A stretch of DNA of 64,000 bases from Sipunculus nudus (lineage: Eukaryota > Annelida > Sipuncula > Golfingiida > Sipunculidae). The DNA lies in contig CM049313.1 of assembly GCA_026874595.1 (NCBI GenBank), forward strand, positions 43,180,659 through 43,244,658. The letters are read 5' to 3'. Under the pieces are notes generated by a model, which saw only the letters and a program-made list of their open reading frames with translations, searched no databases and was not told the origin of the DNA. Position numbers and translations under genes: made by a program. Numbering within the stretch: the stretch's first letter is position 1; each line of letters begins with the position of its first letter. Shown in pieces: positions 33,261 through 44,899 of this stretch.

Positions 33261-33516
33261 TCTGGGTTTGAACACCAGGGTGCGCATAGAGCAAAGACTT
33301 TTTATCAGAGCATGGATCCAGCTCCAAATTTTAAACATGCTACACCTGCTCTTGTTGGTCTGATAAAACCAGTTCTGGCACTGGGCCAAATATCAGACCA
33401 ATGAGAGCAGGTGTCACATGTTTAAAATTTGGAGCTGGATGCATAATGCGATACCTTGCTTTCATTGGTCAGATAATAGGTCTTTGCTCTGGTCAGCCCT
33501 GGTGGTGGGACCTAGA
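33261..33516. mobile_element. Palindromic MITE (about 256 bp)
   Basis: Outer inverted repeats at 33261-33297 and 33481-33516 share 'caccaggg' and 'agagcaaaga'. Inner arms near 33317-33363 and 33391-33440 (ccagctccaaattttaaacatg / catgtttaaaatttggagctgg) pair almost perfectly. The whole can fold into a long hairpin. A related, more decayed copy is at 40023-40190. No coding capacity. Confidence 0.7.
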
Positions 33517-36090
33517 TAATGTTGCTGTACAAAGCATATCCATATCACCAAAATATTAATGTGCAATAAAATTGCCTGGAAACACTTATAATACAACTTA
33601 TATAAAAATATATATATTTACGCTCTTCACTACATATGTACCTATGCCATTAGTGACATAGAACCCCTATGGCATTATGGGAAAACTATTTTCTTCGCCC
33701 ACAATTCCAAAAAAGCAGAGGCATACTGTTATAAGAATGATTTGGCGCGAAGTGGTCCTTTACAACAGGTGGGCGCATCATTCCAGTTTGCACAGTGTGG
33801 CTTTACTACCTGTTCCCACTACACAATATAAATCACTGCAGGAAGATTGACTAGATGTCTGAGACAGCTCATTAGATGAAATGTGGTATATTCTGAATGT
33901 AGAAAGTAACAGGGCATCAGCTTGGTCCAGACTAATGAGAGCTCACTGGGCATTTCATTACTACAAACAGATTATTCATTTTCTTGCTAATAAGATGACA
34001 CAGTCTGACAAATCTGTTTGCTAGGGCTGATTTTCTAAAGAAGATGCATCAGTCTCGCAGCCAATCAGGAGCCAAAAAAGAATTCACCTCTGTCCTGTAG
34101 AAAAACAAATTGAGAAAACCAGGTGATTATCCTATGATTAATGTGCCTCCTTGAATCCCTTGGACAGTAGTAACTACCGTTATTTTTGAAACCTTCATGT
34201 TAAGCCAGTCTGAAACCACCAGAAGTTGATATAGCAGGGAGTGTTTAAAGTTATCTTCTCTCCATTTACAAAGTATGGAACACTTAATGAGTTCTTATTT
34301 AAAGTGTCACTGAATCCATAATGTGTGTTTACATTAATCTGGTGAGACGGTCATAATTAAAATCTGTATATGCAAGACAATTAAGTAACTGATTACTGTC
34401 ATGCACTTTTATAATTTAATTCTCATGCAATTATGACACAAAATGTAAATAACCATAAAGAAATAGTTTCACTGAAGTGCACTAATGCTTATTTTTGAAT
34501 TGTATTTTATTGTGATTTAAAGGAACAAAAGTTAAAATCTATTACATCCCAAACGTCCATATATATGAACCAGATGTCATTCTTGGAAATTCTCAATATA
34601 GACACCAAAAGATTGTTTAAAAATTACTTAAAGTGAAAAAGTTTGCTATCTCACATTTAATTATATGGAATTATGCAGCTACCATTCCTAAAATTAACCC
34701 AATAGTGACCCAACAAGATGGTTAAAACTTAAATGATTTAAAGGGGACAACAGTTCAGATTTGTCTGTTAAAATCAAATCGTATTTAGAGAGGCAGATAG
34801 CATTCCTAAATATTACTCATTAGTGACCCAAAAAGATGATTAAATGATATCCTGGGACATGTTTAAGGGTAGAGCAACACATTTTAGGTAATGTAATTCA
34901 TTACTGTAAAAGAAACATCAGCAGGTTGTGTCTGTTGGCCCAGTTAGGTGATAGGTTTATTCCCAGCCTTTCGATTGGCAAAGAAAACAGATCAAAAGAA
35001 GTCAGCAGCTTAATGAAATCACATGGGAGGAAAAAGCATGTGTTTTTGTTCTATGTTTGGCTGCTTCTCCAGGAGCTAGGCAGGACTTCAGGCAAATTGG
35101 ATGCAATGACAGGCAGAGGAGACATCCATTTTAATGTCCCCGTGCTATTTTAACCCAGAAGCATCCATACTAATTTGTGAAGCTGATTCAGAAGTCACCA
35201 ACATCAGAATTTTGATGGATCTACTTCCCCAAGGGACTAAAAAACTCAGCTGACTGTCTTTCTCTGCAAAGTTTGGGACCATATTGATGCATCAGATGGT
35301 GGAGTACCTTACACCGCCAGCTTAATTTGATTCTAATGACAAATTCCTAAAGAGATTATAGTTGAGCAACTAACTCTTCAAGCCAAGTCTCAATATAATT
35401 TGTGACACCAAAAAATTAAATTTGAGATTAAGTAAATCACATATCATTGAAAGTGAATGAGCAGTTTTGTAAGTGGCCTGAATTTTAGTTAATTTGGATT
35501 TCTCATATTTTAGAATTATGCATCATGTCAACATTATCTCACCTCTAATTAATTTTTTCATATATAATGTAATCCTAATCAGATTTTGAATCTCAGCTTG
35601 AGTTCACTGAGAGATTAATCTTTGGAATATGAATTAGTTATGTGCAAAGATTATTTATGTCAATAAAAAAACATATAAATGTTAAGGAATTAAGAGATGA
35701 TTGGTCCAATGAATATTCATTACCAAGTCTCATATTATACCTTTTACATCAGAAATGAGGGGGTCATTGAATAAGAAGGGCCTTGGTTGATTCTATGATA
35801 GGTGATAAGAGAGTCATGTAATAGACTGGTATCATACTGAGTACTATTATATTTGTTTATTTATTTGTCTTGAACGGTATTAGAATACTGGTATCAGGGT
35901 ATATTGAGCATTTGGGAATTCAATTTTATTTCAGTTTTTTGTAATGTAAATGTGTTGCACCTGGTTACTCCTGTACCAGAAAATTCAAGAATAAGTTTGT
36001 GCATGGTATCAAAATGATTTTAAATCAGTAACAAAATCTGAAACCATTTATGCCACATTGGACACTAGAGAGTTAGATAATAAAAAGAAA
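33517..36090. other. Gene-free or intron interval
   Basis: The + ORF at 34926-35153 has weak coding character (LAQLGDRFIPSLSIGKENRS...) and its antisense is partly open too; I do not call it. Otherwise AT-rich, with poly-A signals by chance. Confidence 0.3.
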
Positions 36091-36106
36091 TTACACAGCT
36101 TCTCAT

Positions 36107-36650
36107 CTTTCTTGGATCATTCATTGGCGTGTTGGACTTCAGTTGGTATCAAGACATCTTTCATTGATCATTCATTGGCTTGTTAGACTCCAGTTGGTAT
36201 CTCATCTTTCATGGATCATTCATTGCCTTGTTGAACTCCAGTTGGTGTCTCATCTTTCATGGATCATTCATTGGCTTGTCAGACTCCTGATGGTATCTCA
36301 TCTTTCATGGATTATTCATTGGCTTGTTGAACTCCAGTTGGTATCTCATCTTTCATGGATCATTCATTGGCTTGTTGGACTCCAGTTGGTATCTCATCTT
36401 TCATGGATCATTCATTGGCTTGTTGGACTCCAGCTGGTATCTCATCTTTCATGGATCATTCATTGCCTTGTTGGACTCCAGTTGGTATCTCATCTTTCAT
36501 GGATCATTCATTGGCTTGTTGGACTCCAGCTGGTATCTGATCTTTTATGGTGCATTCATTGGCTTGTTGGACTCCAGCTGGTATCTCATCTTTCATGGTG
36601 CATTCATTGACATGTTGGACTCAAGTTTGTATTTTATCTTTGAGGGTACA
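36107..36650 (+). repeat. 48-bp minisatellite, about 11 copies
   Basis: Unit 'atggatcattcattggcttgttggactccagttggtatctcatctttc' (48 bases). Drift increases towards 36650. The period is divisible by three, so three overlapping + frames are open (36143-36610, 36324-36665, 36355-36540); these are not treated as genes. Confidence 0.93.
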
Positions 36651-36942
36651 CTCTATTGCATGTAGGGTTTCATTTGTTTTATTATTGTTCATGGTGCACT
36701 CGTTGACATGTATGTTTCCTGATAATTTCTTCTTGTCTGATAACGGGAATTACTATTGATTTATTGGATGCTATACACGCTGCTATTTGAGTTGAGATAA
36801 CTATTTCATAATAAGAAGAATATTTGCTAGCATCCAATTTCTCCAAAACAAGCAGACATTAGAAATACAGGATATCTGAATCACCACCGTGGACCTTTGA
36901 CCTGAGATAATTGAGGAGCTCCAGTGATGGGGATTACTTCAC

Positions 36943-36994
36943 CTTGGAGGTGTTGTCATGGGCTGCTGCCACATTGTTCTGGTGTTTGCTTCTG
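36943..36994 (-). CDS. Candidate coding exon 2 of the unrecognised - strand gene (52 nt)
   Basis: This short segment begins after gctgacatttaag. Its one leading base completes the codon split at 37233. It encodes RSKHQNNVAAAHDNTSK with typical coding codons, then ends in phase 0 at AAG|gtgaag. On the opposite strand a frame ending at CGT|gtaagt (after 37010) is also open (SDGDYFTLEV...), so a + strand exon is the rival reading. The phase match on both sides favours the - strand. Confidence 0.35.
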
Positions 36995-37232
36995 CTTAAA
37001 TGTCAGCAACGTGTAAGTCTTAATGGAACCATCAATCAGTTAGATCAATCCAACCACACTGCCTCAGTTATATGGAGTTACAGCATTTGGACTGCAGTAA
37101 TGTCTATCCTAATACAAGAAATCTAAAAAGTTGTCAAATATATATTCTAATTTTTTTGAGAATTTGTAGAAAGCCATGTAGTATACTTAAAGCCAGCTAA
37201 TCACCTACCTTTTCTATAGCATTCTGTGTAAC

Positions 37233-37348
37233 CTAAGGTGGTTGGTTGCATATATTTGCAGAAGCTGAACTGTCACCAGTTGCAAAATGCCCTTAGCAAA
37301 ACTTGTTTGTCTGACTTGTCCTTGTTGAAGGTTTTTGTTGGGCTCCAA
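37233..37348 (-). CDS. Candidate coding exon 1 of the unrecognised - strand gene (116 nt)
   Basis: The acceptor is a T-rich tract ending in ataacaag. The frame starts in phase 0 (LEPNKNLQQGQVRQ...) and runs 38 codons to CTTAG|gttaca in phase 2. The second half (AKGILQLVTVQLLQIYATNH) reads as an amphipathic helix. Phase fits the next segment, where the split codon gives Ser. The frame stays open another four codons past the donor, so the 3' border is not certain. A pearl-like element begins 76 bases upstream. Exons further 5' were not identified. The gene is not recognised. Confidence 0.4.
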
Positions 37349-37423
37349 CTTGTTATAAATATGTGGATATAAACAAAATGACGGCCTGTGTTTGGTGGGG
37401 GTCAGTTTTTTCAGGCCAATTTT

Positions 37424-38755
37424 TATGCCCCCCGCCACAAAGTGGCCGGGGCATATAGTTTTACCCATGTCTGTCATTCCGTCATTCCGAAATCAAACAA
37501 TTGTATGGACTTTTTTTCGCAATGCTTGCAGATATTGGCCTGATTTTTGGTGTGTGGGCAGATATGGACCAGTTACAGATCGAGTTCGTGTTTTGTCCCG
37601 GTTGACCTACTTTTGACCGTTTTACGGCTCCTGAACATAGAAAATTTCATGAAAAATATGAAATTTCATGACAAATACACATGTACAGACTTTTTTTCGC
37701 AATGCCTGCAGATATTGGCCTGATTTTTGGTGTGTGGGCAGATATAGATCAGTTACAGATCGAGTTCGTGTTTCGTCCCGGTTGACCTACTTTTGACCGT
37801 TTTACGGCTCCTGAACATAGAAAATTTCATGAAAAATATGAAATTTCATGACAAATACACATGTACGGATTTTTTTTCGCAATGCCTGCAGATATTGGCC
37901 TGATTTTTGGTGTGTTGGCAGATATTGACCAGTTACAGATCGAGTTCGCGTTGTGTCCCAGTTGACCTACTTTTGACTGTTTTATGGCACCTGAACATAG
38001 AAAATTTCATGTAAAATATAAATTTTCATGACAAATACAATTGTAGACTTTTCTTCGCAGTACCTGCAGATATTGGCCTGATTTTTGGTGTGTGGGCAGA
38101 TAATGACCAGTTACAGATCGAGTTCATGTTTTGTCCCAGTTGACCTACTTTTGACCGTTTGACGGTGCCCTAACATAGAAAATTTCATAAAAAAGTGCAC
38201 ATGTATGGACTTTTTTTCACAGTGCCTGCAGATACGGGCCTGATTTTTGGTGTGTAGGCAGATAATGACCAGTTACAGATCGAGTTTGCGTTTCGGCCCG
38301 GTTGACCTATTTTTGAACATTTTACGCCTCTTTAACTTAGAAAATTTCATGAAAAATAGAAATTTTCATGACAAATACACATGTACGGACTTTTTTTCAC
38401 AATGCCTGCAGATACCACCCTGATTTTTTATGTGTGGGCAGATAATGACAGTTACAGATTGAGTTCCCGTTTCGTCCTGGTTGACCTACTTTTGAACATA
38501 GAAAATTTTATGAAACACAGAAATTTTTATGGAAAATGCACATGTATGGACTTTTTTTCACAATGCCTGCATATACTGCATGATTTTTGGTGTGTTGCTT
38601 GATAATGACCCGTTTCAGATTGAGTTTGCATTTTGCCCTTCTTGACCTACTTTTGACCATACGACACCTCCTGAACTTAAAAAATGTTTCAAAATTTTAC
38701 AAATGTTTCTAATTTGCCCCAGGCCGGGGCATTCGTGTCATTCCGACACATCTAG
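37424..38755 (+). mobile_element. Pearl-like Helentron element (family H2), copy 2, without nested element
   Basis: Full structure: 5' palindrome (tatgccccccgccacaaagtggccggggcata), about seven tandem units of roughly 150-180 bp, 'gccccaggccggggc', a 3' hairpin (gtgtca-ttc-cgacac) and CTAG at 38752-38755 before TTT. This copy lacks the family H3 insertion, so it shows the uninterrupted form. Confidence 0.8.
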
Positions 38756-39166
38756 TTTATAAAATGTTGAAGGGATAACCTTTAGGCAGAAATGCTTAAA
38801 TGCAGGCAGACTGGATATGGGCATGATGTTATATGCTCATATATGTTTATGTAATATAATTATACTTTACACATATATTGGTGACATGATTCTCAGCATT
38901 GCTCATTTCCTGTGCCATGCCCAGTGGCCACTTTTTCTAAGGTGATGGGTATTCCTGATGTTATGACTGTGCCTGATACCTAATATTGCTGTGGTGTATC
39001 AAATATATATAGACCTACATGGTGCATGTCTGGCTGCATGTTTTCCCTTTCTAGTTCTCTCACTGTTCTAACCAGCCACCCATCGAAACTATGAAGATAT
39101 CACTCAGTTAATGTGTATGACAGTATTATTATTTTAAACTTTTATAAAATAACAAAAAAGGCATGT

Positions 39167-39224
<58 letters not shown>

Positions 39225-40022
39225 ATACATATGAAAACAGTTTAATGTTGGCCATCTGGAGACAAGTAGATTTTATTACTGTTTCTTTTTGTGTGTTTTA
39301 CTGAAAAATTAATTTGAGGTTATATGAGTATGAAATACAGTGGTGTTAACTTGTTAGTTTAGTTATCTAGAACTAAAACAAAAATTAGTAAAGGAGAAAT
39401 ATAGTGTTTTTCTGTAAAATCAATATATACATGGCAAGTGTTAAATATAAATATTAGTAAAGCTAAAGATGAAAGCTAAAGAAATGCTTCCTTTGAGCTA
39501 GAGTCCTTAATTAAGGGTGGTCATGCTATGGCAATAGAAATCCTGAGACTATTTCCTCTTCCAAATAATGCTCCATTATAATAAGATCCAAGACTCTCAG
39601 GAGAGTAGGGGAAAATATGCAAGTTAATGTGGCATTTATATAAATGTCTTTTTCTTAAGAAATTTGTGTAACAGTCCAGTTCAGTGGAAACTGTACTTCC
39701 TTATGTGAGTAACTTACCAATCAGAGACAGAGGCATTGTACCTGCATACCGGTAATTATTTTCTCACCACATTTGAAGAAAAGTTGCTTTTTTTCTAAGA
39801 GAACTGAGAAACCCCATCTGAAAACTAAGCTGAAACATGACCACCCATCGTTCCAAGCCATTATCTTTTAATACCAGCCCCAAGGAGGTTATGTTTTCAC
39901 CTGTGTCTGTCATTTTCAAAACCAATTGAACTGATATCCACAGACTCTAGGGAGGATGTGATATGGAACAGGGTACACTTCTCATGTAGCGATTACACTG
40001 TTTTAACCTTTACTTTGTAAAG
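38756..40022. other. Gene-free interval upstream of the PAM-like gene, with (TA)n
   Basis: Contains a (TA)n tract at 39166-39221. A short - strand stretch near 39540-39600 follows a good acceptor-like tract and has two open frames, but it was too short to call. Confidence 0.3.
39166..39221 (+). repeat. (TA)n microsatellite with one interruption
   Basis: About 27 TA units interrupted by 'tacata'. It produces the run of Tyr-Ile codons in a local ORF. Confidence 0.95.
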
Positions 40023-40190
40023 CAAGATTTTCTAGGTCTCACCACCAGGACTTGCACAGGGCACACAATTGTATTAAGACCAATCAGTGCATGGTATCTC
40101 ATTGTGCATCCAACTCCAAGTTTTAAATCTGTGACACCCCGCTCTTGTTGGTCTGATTCTTGGCCCAGTGCAAGCCCCGGTATTAATTGA
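40023..40190. mobile_element. Decayed copy of the palindromic MITE at 33.3 kb
   Basis: Shares 'gcaagattttct', 'ccaccagg', 'ccaactccaa.ttttaaa' and 'ctcttgttggtctgat' with the 33261-33516 element, with the second arm degraded. The - strand ORF at 40010-40336 partly derives from it. Confidence 0.5.
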
Positions 40191-40563
40191 GACCAAAAAA
40201 AAAACATGCTAATCAAAGCAGCAGTTAAAATAAAGGGGATATGGAATTCCTGCAATGTATATATCAGGGAAGACCCAATAAATTTTGGGATGAATGGGTT
40301 TGGTATGATTGTTTCACTATAGGCAGATATATGCACTCTGCTGATTCCCGTTATAGTTCCAGCATTTTATGTGTGACGTAACAGCCCTGTTTTCTCAAGT
40401 CCCAGAGCTGGAGGTATAAGTGAAGTGACTTTGTGGTATCAAACAAAGTCTATGTTTTGGGTGTTAACGTGTCTTGAAATAAAAAACACAGATGCTTTAA
40501 TGCTGCTGGTATAAGGAACAATGTTTATGATATTACTTATAAAAAGTGTTCCTATCTTTCCAG

Positions 40564-41075
40564 GAAACCATTAGGGCCATGCCAAGTCTGCTGTGGGTGT
40601 GTGTGACGTGCCACTCATAGACCAGCTGCATCGCGGGTGTCGTGCTCTGAGTTCATGAGGTACCACAGCTCCAAGCCTGTGCAGGCCAGCAAGTGCTCAT
40701 GCTGAACCAAGACTTGCTCTCCAACGCATCACAAAAACAACACAGAGCCAGGAGGAAGATCGTCAACCTGTCAGGATAGACCATCCAAAGGGAAATTGAT
40801 TTTTAGGAAAATAAGGTTACTAACATACTGAAGACAGTGCCAAGACCAAGTGTCATACTTTAATCTAGAGGTCTCAAAGACTTCCCGGAGCTGTGTATCA
40901 ATAAGATAGCCACATACTGGGCACATCTCATCCATATATTCATCACCTCAGTGTCACCTGGATGCAGGATTATCGCACCTGTGGGTCTCCTTAAGCTCAG
41001 GATCACTGCCGTTTGAGTATTGGACACCAGCTCTGAAAGTCTCCACATAATTTGCATCATTAAATTTCGAGCACA
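40564..41075 (+). other. Candidate 5' UTR part of the PAM-like first coding exon
   Basis: A pyrimidine-rich tract ending in an AG (gttcctatctttccag, up to 40563) precedes about 510 bases of less AT-rich sequence with no long + strand frame, running straight into the PAM-like ATG at 41076. This suggests an exon that carries 5' leader and start codon together, with an upstream noncoding exon elsewhere. Alternatively the transcription start lies inside this stretch. Transcript data would decide. Confidence 0.35.
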
Positions 41076-41219
41076 ATGGATGATTCTTGGAAGATGTTTT
41101 GCCTGCTGGGTTTTATGCTAGTATTGTTTCATCCAGGATCATGCGTTCCTGCTAAGAAAGTTGCACGTGATGGAAGTAGAACTATTGACATGCGTATGCC
41201 AGGGGTGCGACCAAATGAG
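41076..41219 (+). CDS. PAM: First coding exon of a peptidylglycine alpha-amidating/hydroxylating monooxygenase-like gene (partial)
   Basis: This exon encodes 48 residues from an ATG and ends in phase 0 at GAG|gtgagt, a consensus splice donor. An in-frame TAA sits 15 bases upstream (41061-41063), which fixes the start; a second in-frame Met is residue 7. Residues 7-23 form a hydrophobic signal-peptide core (FCLLGFMLVLFHPGSC) followed by a basic stretch (AKK). The end reads IDMRMPGVRPNE, which matches how the PHM catalytic core begins in PAM-family enzymes (a [ILF]xRMPGV motif just before the first disulphide region). The family makes C-terminal amides on secreted neuropeptides: copper- and ascorbate-dependent hydroxylation by PHM, then PAL cleavage, in the secretory pathway. 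The copper-binding His motifs lie on later exons that I could not find here. It could be a PHM-only or a bifunctional PAM gene. Coding status is fairly sure; family identity rests on about 12 residues. Confidence 0.72.
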
Positions 41220-41639
41220 GTGAGTTTTATCAAGTTTTTATGAAATTTTTATGGTAACCTCTGTGTCAGATATCGTAACTGTTATCTTCACTGAATATAT
41301 GCTGCATCTACCAACATGTTTCCCAAAAATTGGCATATCAGCCATATTGAAGATTTTACAACCACACAGGCAAAAGAAAAAAAAGAACAAAAGAAAAAAA
41401 TTTGTTGTCTTTTATAATTTTCACTACAAAGCCTCCCCCCCTCCCTCTAAAAAAAAATGTACCCAGATATCAATACAAACTATAACCTCCAGAGGGATCA
41501 GGCATAAAAATGTTGAAATGTGCAATGTATAATATGTGTTAATGATAGCTTGGTCCTGACTTCTGATGTATTCCTTTCTTATGTATACGGAAAACCTGAG
41601 GTCTAGAGTGCTCAACATTAACCCATTGTAATCATAATG

Positions 41640-42060
41640 TAACTCTAGAGACAGTGCCACCTACAGGCCAGAGACCTAACCTTAGAAACAAAAAATAAAC
41701 TAGAAATCTGAATTCCAAGGAATACAAGCATCCACTTTGTGGGCAGTCACTTGTGTGACCCATATTCTCAGGTTCATTCATGCATAAGTGACTGAAAATT
41801 TGTGAATATTCCTTGATGATGTTCCAGAATTCGTACCATGTGCCAGATCCACACCAAAATCTAATAGATTCTTCCTTGGCCCAATCCTGGAATGCCCTGA
41901 AAATTTCATGAGACTCAATTCATGATTGCGTGAGTTACCTTGTGAACAACCACACAAACTCACACACACAAACACACACTCAAACACACACAAAAGGGAA
42001 TGACCACATACCCTCCTGACAGAGGCAATATAGAAAACACCAGAACAAGTAAACAAGAGT
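41640..42060 (-). repeat. Dispersed repeat family R6, copy 2 (inverted)
   Basis: Contains 'gcataagtgactgaaaatttgtgaatattcc', 'gaaaatttcatgagactcaattcatgattgcgtgagttac', a CA-rich tract and 'gggaatgaccacataccctcctgacagaggc'. These are reverse complements of segments in 1118-1545. Confidence 0.6.
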
Positions 42061-43190
42061 TATGTGTGTAATAGTGGCAGAATACGAATTTTTCTGACAT
42101 TCGTGGGACATGCGTTGGCCTGTGTTATAGATCCAGTGAGAGGCCTCAATTAGCAAATGTTGTTCCACTGGACTACACCACCTTTAACCATCAAAAATTC
42201 ATGTTTTGTGTACTCTAGAGAAAACTTGCCAATATCCAGATTGTCTAAGTCTCACACACTGTCCGTGTGGCTTAGGCTTAAATGGCAACCATGAACTACC
42301 TTGGAGAAACAAGTATTCTCTCTATTTGTTGTCACTTGCTAAGTTGCTAGGTTGTCCCTATGAAAAGGGTTGTTTCACAAAATCCACATTGGGGGAGGGA
42401 GAGGACAGGACATAGTTATGTGCTATAAAGGGACCTATCACATCTGTCACCTATGTTAGATATACAAAAATTATTAGAGGTGTAACAATGCATCAAAGAA
42501 TCAATAATTGAATCAGTTTTAAGGGCCCTCACAATTCACAGGCCTAAAAAGTATACTTATTTCTCTTTGAGTTAGTATGGTATCTGCCAGTATTTTCTTC
42601 TGAAACTGTTTTCTTACTCCTGTACACAAGTGGAAATAAACTTCATCAGATGTGATCATTGGTGCAAAATAAACATTTCACATGCAACAGTGCAACTTCA
42701 CAAAGCTAGATTTTTCAAGCTTCCAACCAGTGTTTTTCCTCTGTGTTTTCCTTTTTGTGTTTTTTTCTCCCTGTTTGGGAGTTGTCACGCAAACACACAC
42801 CTCTGGTATGAAATCATGTTATGGTAAACAGATACACATTGACTGTGTTTACTAACACACAAAATCATAACAATGTATGAAATAGGGGATTTAAAGATAA
42901 GTTAGTCAGATTCCTGGATAGTTTTACTTGGAAACTTATGTATTTGGCTGAAATAAACTATTTGCTTGAGATAAAACAGATATTTATGTGAATGTGTCTG
43001 TACCTTTAAGCAGTTGGACTTTTGAGCTACAGGTCATGGTGTGGTATTTCAGTCGTTTAACTGAAGCAGCCAAAGAACCACAGATAGTTATATATTTACT
43101 CTGTACAGTCTCTACCAGAATATCTTATGTTTATATTCATTTAAACTTAATATTGCTGTGTTCATGATTTCAGAAATTATGCATCTCCTC
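42061..43190. other. Gene-free interval
   Basis: Short ORFs at 42206-42415 and 42630-42827 show no coding character or splice context that I trust. Nothing else seen. Confidence 0.35.
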
Positions 43191-43199
43191 CCATTTCTG

Positions 43200-44125
43200 G
43201 AGGCATATGGTGTTTGGTCTGTCATTGTTGACATTTTCCGAGTCATTTCTTGTGAAAGTGACAACTTTTGAACCACTCAGTATTTTTTCATGAAATTTGA
43301 ATGAATCTACCAATATCTTGGATGAGACTGAAAACCATTGATGTTGACCTTCATCTTCAAGGATAAATCAACATTAAAAAAAATTGTGAATCCCATAACT
43401 TTTGAATTATTGCATATTTTTTTCTTCAAATTTAATACATGAACTGTTTTAGCCAAGTGCTCAGATAAGTTTTAAAACTGGCCACTTTGACCTGAATTTT
43501 CAGTGTCTTATCATTGGGACTATTTCTCATTGTTTCCAGGATTTTCTGGTGAATGTGGTAACTTTTGAAGTATTACATATTCTTGCACAGAATATGCTAC
43601 ACAAGTTGTTTCAACCAAGTTCCAGAACAGGATGGAAAACTGGTTACCTTGACCTTTATATTCAAGGTCAAATAAACGAAAATTGAATTTTTTTGTGAAG
43701 ACTATAACTTTTGAACCACTCAGTATATTTTTATGAAATTTAATACACCAATTGTTATTTATAAAATCTTGGATGTGTTAAAAGATCTGTGACTTTGACC
43801 TTTATGTTCAAGGTCCTATTGTCTGAAACATAATTTTTTTGTTAACACTTTCACTTTGAATCTCACTATATATTCTCATGCAGTTGATATGCAAATTGTT
43901 TCTACCAAAATCTCAGAGGAGTTTGAAAACTGGTGACCTTGACCTACATGTTCAAGGCCAAATCAGCTGAAAAACTGTGAACACTATAACATTGAATATT
44001 TTTAATGAAATAAGATACATGACTTGTTTATACTGAAATCTCAGATAAGTTTGAAAAGCAGTGACCTTGACCTTCATCTTCATGGTCAAATCTTCTGAAA
44101 TCTAGGATATTTGTAAACCCCACAA
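43200..44125 (+). repeat. Degenerate tandem repeat, about five units of 170-200 bp
   Basis: Recurring blocks: 'cttttgaaccactcagtat', 'atgaaatttaatacac', 'aaatcttggatg', 'gaccttgacctt.at.ttcaaggtcaaat'. Spacing is irregular and identity low. It resembles the core of an old Helentron-like element that has lost its ends. Confidence 0.5.
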
Positions 44126-44899
44126 CATATATATTTTTCCTCAAATTCAGGGTGGGGGGCATAGGCCAGGGAGACATCTGTTTTTGTTAAACAAATTCCT
44201 TCTAGTTTTATAGTTACTACAGCTGATCCAAATAATGAGTGGTTCATATTTTCATCATCAGATTTTATATTCATCCAGGTTTCTTTTTCAGTGAAATATA
44301 CAGTGGCTATTTTTCAAGAATTTTGTATTCATATTAATTTATAGAAGTTCCAAATTGCTTCAGGTTTGTGTATATGCACATGGGATGTTTACTTCAAAGT
44401 TGTTACAGTAAATGAGAGTTAATTTTGTGAAATAGTTTCAATAGACTATCATTAAAAAATGACAGATGATATTGTCAAATTAAAAGTAAATGTTTACTCT
44501 TTGCCTTCATGGTTTTTGGCTTCATTATCATTAATTGCTCAGCTAAGTCTGCTGTGAGGAATAACAGATCATCAGGGATACAAGTTTCATTGACACTTCT
44601 CAGGATATTAATGAACTGGTTTCAGCATTTATCATCTTATGCAGTGGTTTTGTTTTTTCCCTCTTTTCCATCAGTTCATGTCAACTGGAACTCAGTTTGG
44701 GCTACGTTTCATTCACCCATAAACCATCCACTGAAAGGACGCAAAAATGTACATCCTTGATGCATCATTCAAGCCATAATTGGCTCCCGATGATTATCGT
44801 CCTTTCGGTTGCGTGCTTCTAACACACTGTGGTCGTCATGGATTCCTGTTGACCTTTCTTCAAGCGCCCTCCAGTTGCGGTCGCTTCTCCTCCAGTGTT

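Larger units (their letters stand above)
15870..37348 (-). other. Candidate large multi-exon gene, product not recognised
   Basis: Working down the - strand, coding-like segments with plausible acceptors and donors occur at 37348-37233, 36994-36943, 33112-32961, 32890-32622, 31941-31822, 27397-27198, 26864-26795, possibly 26326-26248, then 19147-19094, 17099-17045, 16465-16396, 16100-15997 and 15935-15870. The junction phases agree within three runs: the first five segments, 27397 to 26326, and 19147 to 15870. Phase is not continuous from 31822 to 27397 or from 26248 to 19147, so exons are missing or mis-bounded there. Intervening sequence holds transposons and minisatellites, as expected of introns. 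The inferred product mixes amphipathic helical segments and a Ser-rich acidic linker; I see no domain I can name. It would be transcribed away from the PAM-like gene. The pieces might also belong to more than one gene. Confidence 0.45.

Noticed and set aside
36143-36665. Overlapping frames of 61-155 codons
   Set aside because: Three frames of one 48-bp minisatellite; no independent coding signal.
39113-39304. ORF with a Tyr-Ile run
   Set aside because: The run is the translated (TA)n microsatellite; the same applies to 49598-49894.
40860-41060. Minus-strand 66-codon ORF next to the PAM-like start
   Set aside because: Antisense to the likely 5' leader of the PAM-like exon; no independent support.
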